Part shown: piece after piece, positions 6,519 to 11,065 of the stretch
How positions within the stretch are numbered: the first letter of the stretch is position 1
Layout of the letters: each line of letters opens with the position of its first letter
NCBI GenBank assembly: GCA_030613225.1
Contig: JAUWMJ010000052.1
Coordinates: 1-11,065, forward strand
Source: Desulfobacterales bacterium
Lineage (GTDB): Bacteria > Desulfobacterota > Desulfobacteria > Desulfobacterales > JAUWMJ01
Length of the DNA stretch: 11,065 nt
Direction: 5' to 3'
Program-made: the position numbers and the translations under genes
Notes under the pieces: generated by a model
Database searches by the model: none
What the model was told of the DNA's origin: nothing
What the model saw: the letters and a program-made list of their open reading frames with translations, nothing else

Positions 6519-6548
6519 AACCCTGAACCTTTGAACCCTTGAACCTAT
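6519..6548 (-). repeat. GGTTCA-family repeat, outer right arm
   Basis: The first 19 nt pair perfectly with 6027-6045. It ends 12 nt before the AAGGAGG of the binding-protein gene, so folding of the whole region could bring the ends of the gap together in the transcript. Confidence 0.75.
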
Positions 6549-6572
6549 AAACGCTTAGAAAAGGAGGTTGCA

Positions 6573-7403
6573 ATGAAAACATTTTCTTTAATACTCAATA
6601 CTCTGATTATAGCTGCAGTAGCATTGGTTTTTGCTGCTTGCGGAAATAATACCGGTTCCTTTGAAAAGGTCAGAGAAAGTACTATCGAACAAGTCCAAAA
6701 GCGGGGTATTCTTCGAGTAGGCATGTCGACTTTTGTACCATGGGCGATGAAGGACAAAACCGGAAAGCTCATCGGCTTTGAGATTGATGTGGCAACCCGC
6801 CTGGCTCAGGATATGGGAGTTACGGTTGAATTTGTTCCCACCAAATGGTCCGGCATTATCCCGGCATTATCCACCGGAAAATTTGATGTTATTATAGGAG
6901 GCATGGGAATACTTCCGAGCCGTAACCTGAAAGTCAATTTTAGTATTCCTTATGATTACACCGGCATGTCGATGGTGGCCCATAAAAAGGTCGCCGCAGG
7001 ATTCAATAGCCTTGACGATTTTAACCGATCTGACGTGGTTATTGCCGCCAGGCTTGGTTCAACTGCTGTAACCGCATCTAAAAAATATTTGCCAAAAGCT
7101 CAACTTCGTCTTTTTGACGATGAGTCTCAGGCATATCAGGAACTGCTTAACGGCAGGGTTCATGCAGTAGTCGGCTCAGCGCCGACACCTGCTTTTCAGG
7201 CATTAAAATATCCTGAAAAGATGTTCCTCCCCCTTGATAAGACCTTTACAAAAGAACCCATTGGTTTTGCAGTAAGGAAAGGAGATTTTGATACTTTAAA
7301 TTACTTCAACAACTGGATTGGCTATGTTGGGTCTGAAGGCTGGCTTGAGGAACGTAAGAATTACTGGTTCATGACTAAAGACTGGGAAAAGATGATTAAA
7401 TAG
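6573..7403 (+). CDS. Amino-acid ABC transporter substrate-binding lipoprotein (SBP_bac_3 type)
   Basis: This 276-residue periplasmic binding protein would capture a polar amino acid and deliver it to the two permeases. The N-terminus is a lipoprotein signal: K2, a hydrophobic run, then FAAC with the acylated Cys at position 23 followed by Gly-Asn-Asn. The mature protein has the type 2 PBP pattern: ILRVGMSTFVPWAM, GKLIGFEIDVATRLAQDMG, ALSTGKFDVIIGGMGI, then PSRNLKVNFSIPY and ARLGSTAV, regions that carry the ligand-binding Arg and Ser/Thr in relatives. AAGGAGG (6561-6567) sits 5 nt before the ATG, the strongest ribosome binding site in the window. That fits the high expression usual for binding proteins. 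The stop is TAG, and the frame stays open into the next permease. Ligand identity is not predictable here. Confidence 0.92.
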   Translation: MKTFSLILNTLIIAAVALVFAACGNNTGSFEKVRESTIEQVQKRGILRVGMSTFVPWAMKDKTGKLIGFEIDVATRLAQDMGVTVEFVPTKWSGIIPALSTGKFDVIIGGMGILPSRNLKVNFSIPYDYTGMSMVAHKKVAAGFNSLDDFNRSDVVIAARLGSTAVTASKKYLPKAQLRLFDDESQAYQELLNGRVHAVVGSAPTPAFQALKYPEKMFLPLDKTFTKEPIGFAVRKGDFDTLNYFNNWIGYVGSEGWLEERKNYWFMTKDWEKMIK

Positions 7404-7405
7404 GA

Positions 7406-7455
7406 AACCGTTCACAGGTTCAAGGGTTTACCCGCCCTTGAACCCGTGAACGGTT
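7406..7455. repeat. Strong GGTTCA-family hairpin at the binding protein/permease junction
   Basis: The arms 7406-7426 and 7435-7455 are complementary at 20 of 21 positions with an 8-nt loop. This is the most perfect member of the family in the window. It starts 2 nt after the TAG of the binding-protein gene, and its right arm contains the apparent GTG start of the next permease (7446). There is no U-tract. It may act as an mRNA 3'-end stabiliser that sets the binding-protein to permease ratio, as intercistronic REP hairpins do in other transport operons. Confidence 0.85.
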
Positions 7456-8360
7456 ATTTAAATAGATTGCCTGGAAAACGAAGAAATAGAATAACTAACC
7501 TGGATATTGCGGTATCATTAGCTTTGACTTCGGTCTTTGTCTGGCTTGCTTACAAGGTCAATGTAGAAGTCGATTATAAGTGGAACTGGCGCGTTATACC
7601 CCAGTATCTCTTTCGATACGATACTGTCCAGGAGAGATGGATTCCGGGCCTCATTATGCAAGGTGTATTCATGACCTTGCGTCTAAGCGTCTGGGCGACG
7701 CTTCTGGCCATGCTGTTCGGAACAGTTATGGGCCTTTTCCGTGTAAGTCAAGGCCTTTTTAACCGGTTGATCAGCTGGAGCTATGTAGAACTCATACGCA
7801 ATATTCCCATACTGGTCTGGATATTTATCTTCTATTATTTTATAAGTGATCAGGTCATGTCGTTTATCGGAATAGATGATCTGGTCAGATCAGCAGCAAA
7901 AAGTTCAAGCAGCATTTTCTCTTTTCTTTTCGCTTCACCTGCGCGCATGCCGGCTTTTCTGTCAGGAGTCCTTGCTTTGGCGGTTTATGAAGGGGCCTAT
8001 ATAACGGAAATCATCCGGGCAGGCATCCAATCCATTGAAAAAGGGCAGTGGGAAGCATCTTCCGCCCTCGGATTTTCAAGATGGCAGCAGATGCGTTACG
8101 TTATTTTTCCCCAGGCCATACAGAGGGTCCTGCCGCCCCTTGCAGGGCAGTTTATCTCTACAATAAAGGATTCTGCCATCGTTTCGGTAATCTCTATTCA
8201 AGAACTCACTTTTCAAGGCATGGAACTTATGTCTGCCACTTTTTTAACCTTTGAAGTGTGGATTACCATCATGGTCCTGTATCTTCTGCTCTGCCTAACA
8301 TGTTCGTTACTTGTGGAGCGTCTTGAGATATACATGAAAAGAGGACAGTTGCAGTTCTGA
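7446..8360 (+). CDS. Polar amino-acid ABC transporter permease, second
   Basis: This is the second inner-membrane permease (304 residues from GTG) of the same importer. YVELIRNIPILVWIFIFYYF and the EAA-type loop starting at E203 (EASSALGF, then IFPQAIQRVLPPLAGQ) identify the HisM/GlnP family. The EAA motif reads EAS. Compared with the first permease it has about 35 extra residues (from roughly SDQVMSFIG to ARMPAFLSG), probably a periplasmic loop. The start is uncertain. GTG 7446 lies inside a hairpin arm with no ribosome binding site, TTG 7467 has none either, and no ATG exists before the conserved N-terminal region. Homology to the first permease requires a start near 7446. The frame is also open back to the binding protein's TAG at 7401-7403. 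Translation by coupling or readthrough is possible. Confidence 0.87.
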   Translation: MNGYLNRLPGKRRNRITNLDIAVSLALTSVFVWLAYKVNVEVDYKWNWRVIPQYLFRYDTVQERWIPGLIMQGVFMTLRLSVWATLLAMLFGTVMGLFRVSQGLFNRLISWSYVELIRNIPILVWIFIFYYFISDQVMSFIGIDDLVRSAAKSSSSIFSFLFASPARMPAFLSGVLALAVYEGAYITEIIRAGIQSIEKGQWEASSALGFSRWQQMRYVIFPQAIQRVLPPLAGQFISTIKDSAIVSVISIQELTFQGMELMSATFLTFEVWITIMVLYLLLCLTCSLLVERLEIYMKRGQLQF

Positions 8361-8382
8361 AGATGAGAGCGAGCCATTTTTC

Positions 8383-8414
8383 TTTCAAATTGTCGCCTCT
8401 CACACAATTTGAAA
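8383..8414. promoter_or_regulatory. Perfect 11-bp palindrome between permease and membrane gene
   Basis: TTTCAAATTGT (8383-8393) and ACAATTTGAAA (8404-8414) flank a 10-nt spacer. The site lies 23 nt after the permease stop. It is AT-rich with a run of A rather than T on its 3' side, so it is a weak terminator candidate in either direction. An operator or a folded RNA element is equally possible. Confidence 0.45.
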
Positions 8415-8474
8415 AAACTAAATTTCTTTGCATACTCTGCTGCTCTGCGGTGAAAAATAATTGGCGAATGCAAT

Positions 8475-9590
8475 ATGAGTATAAGTCTACGAATCATTCT
8501 GATGGGATTAATGTCGGCGGCATTGTTATTCGGATTTCTGCATCTTTTTGTTCCAGGAGCAGCCCTGTATAATTTTGAGCGGCTGCATATTTTTCTTTTC
8601 AACCTGTGCAGCGGTGGTGTTGTATTGATTTACTTCAGTGAATCGCAGAAAGTGATGTCAACAAAAGGACGTCTCTTTCTCATATTAGCCGTTATCTATG
8701 CTATCCTTGCCTTTGCAAAACTCTATCCGGCTGCAGTAATCGTTGCTTTTTTCCTTGCAGCTATTGTTGATTCAGTAAGGATTCGAAGGTTTTCCCTGTT
8801 TCCGGTTAATTTTTTTAAGCCGGATGCGCCGGTTTCAGAAAAATTCCACCAGGCATCCCTTCTTTGCCTTTCCATGGGACTTGTGATTTCAGCCCTTGTA
8901 ATCCTCAACAACGAATATTTTAAAATTATCTCATTTCCAAAACTAAAACTGGATACCTTCTTTCTTGGATTTTCCTTTCCTATTTCTTTGATTACCATGT
9001 CTGTGATGTTTTCCTTTATGAAAGGAGATTTTTCAAAGATTATTCTATGCCTGAAAAATGTTGGTTTCTGGATCGTAAACCTTGGTGTTATTATCTTTTT
9101 TGTCTTTATTCTTTATGAGAAGTTTGTCCCCCAGTTGATTGTCACGACCATTCTTTTTCTTTCCGTTGTACTAATATACTTTCTATATGCTAAATTGGGA
9201 GTTCGGGTTCAGCAGAAGAGTTTTTTAACTTCCGGGATGTTTTTCCTGTGGTACACGGCGATTACCGGAATTATTTACATAATACTGGAGTACTCCCCGG
9301 CACACACCCAGGAAAATTCAAAGCTGCTCATGCGCATGCACTCTTTTGCTGCATTATATGGATGGAATTTAAGCGGCCTTGCTGTTATATGCAGAAAGGA
9401 TGATTTTCCTATTCAGCTTCATTCCAAAACCATCATTACTATCCACTGGATAACAGTCATTCTGCTCGCCCCCTTAGGCACATACTACTGGCCTTTTGCC
9501 GCCTGTACGATAATTGGCTTTGTATTCATTCTTTATGTGATACTTTTTAGCAAAGGGATAACTGAACAGCCTGCCCTTAAAAAAGTTTAA
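8475..9590 (+). CDS. Polytopic membrane protein of unknown function
   Basis: I do not recognise the family. The 371-residue product has about twelve hydrophobic segments spread over its whole length, with short polar loops and a basic/acidic loop near residues 102-124. Two conserved-looking blocks stand out: RLHIFLFNLCSGG (36-48) and RMHSFAALYGWNLSGLA (287-303). The His-x6-Gly-Trp in the second recalls small haem-copper-oxidase-like or CcoN-like membrane proteins, but that is only a resemblance. Another His (IHW) is in a late helix. The ATG at 8475 has no clear ribosome binding site; ATG 8502 or 8511 could be the true start. It follows the transporter by 114 nt on the same strand and precedes the sigma-factor gene. 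Either link is possible. It is unlike any transporter subunit. Confidence 0.75.
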   Translation: MSISLRIILMGLMSAALLFGFLHLFVPGAALYNFERLHIFLFNLCSGGVVLIYFSESQKVMSTKGRLFLILAVIYAILAFAKLYPAAVIVAFFLAAIVDSVRIRRFSLFPVNFFKPDAPVSEKFHQASLLCLSMGLVISALVILNNEYFKIISFPKLKLDTFFLGFSFPISLITMSVMFSFMKGDFSKIILCLKNVGFWIVNLGVIIFFVFILYEKFVPQLIVTTILFLSVVLIYFLYAKLGVRVQQKSFLTSGMFFLWYTAITGIIYIILEYSPAHTQENSKLLMRMHSFAALYGWNLSGLAVICRKDDFPIQLHSKTIITIHWITVILLAPLGTYYWPFAACTIIGFVFILYVILFSKGITEQPALKKV

Positions 9591-9601
9591 CCCTTTTAAG
9601 G
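9575..9601. promoter_or_regulatory. Stem-loop over the membrane-gene stop and next ribosome binding site
   Basis: CCTTAAAA (9575-9582) and TTTTAAGG (9594-9601) pair perfectly with an 11-nt loop containing the TAA at 9588-9590. The right arm overlaps AAGGA, the likely ribosome binding site of the 39-aa ORF. Ribosomes finishing the membrane gene would open the stem, a layout consistent with translational coupling. Confidence 0.4.
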
Positions 9602-9609
9602 AAAAGCCA

Positions 9610-9729
9610 ATGAATTTTAAAAGCTTGCTTGCCGAGAGGACCGAAAAAATGGGAGGCAATGTTATCTTGGAGATACTGAATACGCACCCCATCTTTTTTT
9701 GTCACAGATGGGCCTTGAAAAGAGTCTAA
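9610..9729 (+). CDS. Possible 39-aa ORF upstream of the sigma factor
   Basis: AAGGA (9598-9602) is well spaced before the ATG, and the frame runs 39 codons to TAA at 9727-9729, 19 nt before the sigma-factor ATG. The product (MNFKSLLAERTEKMGG, then VILEILNTHPIFF and a basic end) matches nothing I recognise. It may be a small protein, a leader ORF, or the remnant of a longer gene. A perfect 7-bp hairpin (9688-9694 with 9706-9712) lies within it, which could regulate the next gene and weakens the case that it is only coding. Confidence 0.35.
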   Translation: MNFKSLLAERTEKMGGNVILEILNTHPIFFCHRWALKRV

Positions 9730-9748
9730 AGGGGTAAAGGAGAAAGAA

Positions 9749-10615
9749 ATGAAAAAGAAGCCTCAGGCCGTCGAGCGTGCTTTGGAGAATTTGGTGGAGC
9801 AAGCCAAAGAGGGCGACAGGGACGCACTTGAAGAACTTGTGAGACGAATTCAGGACAGGATTTATGGACTTGCCCTTCGTATGCTCTATCATCCAGCCGA
9901 TGCAGAAGACGCTACACAAGAGATATTGATAAAGATCATTACGCATCTTGACGGGTTCAGGGGGGAGAGCGGCTTTAAAACATGGGCATACAGGATTGCG
10001 TCGAATCATCTGCTAACCACTCGAAAACGCCGGGCTGAAGAGTGGAATTCCACATTTGATAAATGCGAAAGGAGGATTGAGAAAGGGCTATCCTATTGCG
10101 GGCACCAATCGTTTAATGAAGCGGAAAACGGTCTGCTTCTTGAAGAAATGAAACTCGCATGTATGCAGGCATTGCTTCTCTGTCTGAGCAGGGAGATCCG
10201 AATGGCCTTTATCTTAGGCGTGGTCTTCCAGACAACGGGCATAGAAGGCGGTGAAATACTGGACATTACGCCGGAGTCCTTTCGACAACGCCTTTCACGC
10301 GGACGGAAGCAGATCTCTGATTTTATGTCAACGAAATGCAGTCTGGTCAATCCGAAAAACCCCTGCCATTGTGAAAAGATTCTCTCCTTCGACATTGAGA
10401 AGGCACGTGTGATCGACCCTGAAAACCTTCTCTTTGCCGATCATCCTTGCTATGCAAAGAAAAACGGTCAAGCCATGAAGCAACTTCAGGAGCTTGATGA
10501 GCTTGTGCGTGTAACAACTCTTTTTAGAAGCCATCCGGACTATGCCGCGCCCGAGGCTTTTGTGGAGATAGTGAGGAAGCTGGTGGATTCAAGAGAGTTC
10601 CAGCTTTTCAAATAA
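9749..10615 (+). CDS. RNA polymerase sigma factor, ECF-like with C-terminal extension
   Basis: This is a 288-residue sigma-70 family factor that would direct RNA polymerase to a small regulon. Region 2 is clear at about residues 25-90: core-binding DAEDATQEILIKI (51-63) and -10 recognition with FKTWAYRIASNH (76-87). Region 4 covers about 140-192, ending PESFRQRLSRGRKQI with the helix-turn-helix that reads the -35 box. An extra tail of about 95 residues begins CSLVNPKNPCHCEK (C197, C206, C208) and continues as an acidic/helical segment. This is far longer than a simple ECF factor (about 190 aa) and replaces a separate anti-sigma gene, as in ECF groups with regulatory C-terminal domains. Candidate ribosome binding site GGAGAAAG lies just before the ATG. 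The TIGR04076-like gene follows after 20 nt, probably in the same operon. The signal is unknown; Cys ligands suggest metal or redox. Confidence 0.88.
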   Translation: MKKKPQAVERALENLVEQAKEGDRDALEELVRRIQDRIYGLALRMLYHPADAEDATQEILIKIITHLDGFRGESGFKTWAYRIASNHLLTTRKRRAEEWNSTFDKCERRIEKGLSYCGHQSFNEAENGLLLEEMKLACMQALLLCLSREIRMAFILGVVFQTTGIEGGEILDITPESFRQRLSRGRKQISDFMSTKCSLVNPKNPCHCEKILSFDIEKARVIDPENLLFADHPCYAKKNGQAMKQLQELDELVRVTTLFRSHPDYAAPEAFVEIVRKLVDSREFQLFK

Positions 10616-10635
10616 AATTAAAAAGGAGACAAATT

Positions 10636-11064
10636 ATGAAGATCGATGAAACTACATGGAACTTTATGCAAAAACGTCTTGGCTACACTGATGAAGAAAT
10701 GAAGGAATTCAGAGAAAATCCGAGGAATGAGAATGTGCTTTTCAAGGCACCTGCATTGATGAAGAAAACAATCGTTGTAGAAGTGGTTGAATCACAAGGC
10801 TGCAACAGCCAGCACAAGGCTGGTGAGAAATTCTATTTTGATGGGGCAGGTAACCTTATTACCAAACTCTGTCCAAAAAGAATCTGTATTTACGCCTTGA
10901 GTTCAGTATCTAAGCTAATTTTTGCGTCCAATGAGCTTTTCTATGCTGGTGTTGATCCTAACGAGATGCTATTTAAGAGAGCAGGTTGCTTTGATGTTGG
11001 TGTGCAATGTGGCGGTTGGGGTCATATTGTTATGGAGATCAGGTTAGAAGATCGGAAGAGATGA
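10636..11064 (+). CDS. TIGR04076-like small Cys protein
   Basis: The gene encodes 142 residues and is complete, with its TGA at the window end. The middle and end (VVESQGCNSQHKAGEKFYF, LCPKRICIYAL, AGCFDVGVQCGG and the final beta strand IVMEIRLED) follow the layout of the TIGR04076 family, whose members carry a Gly-Cys...His...Gly motif, a Leu-Cys-Pro motif and a late Cys. The function of that family is not established. The first 45 residues are a helical extension (TDEEMKEFRENPRNENV) not needed for the core. AAGGAG (10623-10628) is 7 nt before the ATG, and the gene lies 20 nt after the sigma factor, so it is very likely co-transcribed. It could be the partner or sensor of the sigma factor, but that is inferred only from position. 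Confidence 0.7.
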   Translation: MKIDETTWNFMQKRLGYTDEEMKEFRENPRNENVLFKAPALMKKTIVVEVVESQGCNSQHKAGEKFYFDGAGNLITKLCPKRICIYALSSVSKLIFASNELFYAGVDPNEMLFKRAGCFDVGVQCGGWGHIVMEIRLEDRKR

Positions 11065-11065
11065 A

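Larger units (their letters stand above)
6008..6572. other. Nested inverted-repeat region splitting the transporter cluster
   Basis: These 565 bp lie between the first permease and the binding-protein gene. No confident gene was found. GGTTCA copies at 6017-6048 and 6211-6236 read forward, and copies at 6294-6330 and 6519-6548 read in reverse, giving nested pairs. Other paired arms are 6117-6126 with 6392-6401 and 6178-6188 with 6358-6369. At 6383-6544 both strands stay open for 45-53 codons without a good start, perhaps a relic of a mobile or coding sequence. A strong ribosome binding site for the next gene closes the region. Confidence 0.65.

Noticed and set aside
6017..6548. GGTTCA units considered as a CRISPR array
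   Set aside because: Units are irregular in length and spacing, occur in both orientations and have no unique spacers of constant size.
8383..8414. 11-bp palindrome as a rho-independent terminator
   Set aside because: The stem is AT-rich and is followed by A residues, not U, on the plus strand; no U-run on the minus strand either.
8363..8572. 69-codon plus-strand frame between the permease and the membrane gene
   Set aside because: It runs through the 8383-8414 palindrome, overlaps the start of the 371-aa gene in another frame, and its product has no coherent features.
8213..8602. 129-codon open frame on the minus strand across the permease end and the membrane gene start
   Set aside because: It overlaps two better-supported genes, its product is basic and low in recognisable structure, and it spans their intergenic palindrome.
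9662..10009. 115-codon minus-strand open frame over the sigma-factor start
   Set aside because: It is antisense to conserved sigma region 2; a shadow frame.
10093..10395. 100-codon minus-strand open frame inside the sigma-factor gene
   Set aside because: It is antisense to region 4 and the Cys motif, with no independent support.

Overview
The window looks like chromosomal DNA of an anaerobic, moderately AT-rich bacterium, most likely a sulfate-reducing deltaproteobacterium (Desulfobacterota, perhaps Desulfobacterales). This is an inference. It rests on a ferredoxin-type 2-oxoacid oxidoreductase next to a class II fumarase, on protein style, and on gaps packed with short dispersed repeats. 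No rRNA, tRNA, CRISPR array or transposase gene was seen.

Layout. (1) 1-2570, plus strand: the 3' end of a 2-oxoacid:acceptor oxidoreductase alpha subunit, its ThDP-binding beta subunit, and fumC. Together they suggest TCA-cycle carbon flow. (2) 2571-3004: a convergent gap with a pair of roughly 85-bp direct repeats enclosing an 18-bp inverted repeat. (3) 3005-4153, minus strand: an AcuC-like histone-deacetylase-family enzyme with all zinc and catalytic residues, bracketed by a perfect 22-bp inverted repeat. (4) 4154-5197: a repeat-rich stretch holding two short Cys-rich genes, a 56-aa membrane-anchored protein and a 25-aa peptide ending 5 nt before the next gene. (5) 5198-8360: a polar amino-acid ABC uptake system (permease, lipoprotein binding protein, second permease). 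No ATPase gene lies in the window. A 565-bp gap made of nested inverted repeats splits the cluster, and the second permease appears to begin inside a repeat hairpin. (6) 8475-9590: a polytopic membrane protein of unknown function. (7) 9610-11064: a possible 39-aa ORF, an ECF-type sigma factor with a Cys-containing C-terminal extension, and a small TIGR04076-like protein.

The metabolic genes fit together: KorAB and FumC in central carbon oxidation, and AcuC perhaps setting the acetylation state of acetyl-CoA synthetase or similar enzymes. The transporter would import amino acids using an ATPase encoded elsewhere. The least explained content is the pair of Cys4 mini-proteins leading into the transporter, the GGTTCA repeat family that abuts stop codons, and the sigma-factor/TIGR04076-like pair.
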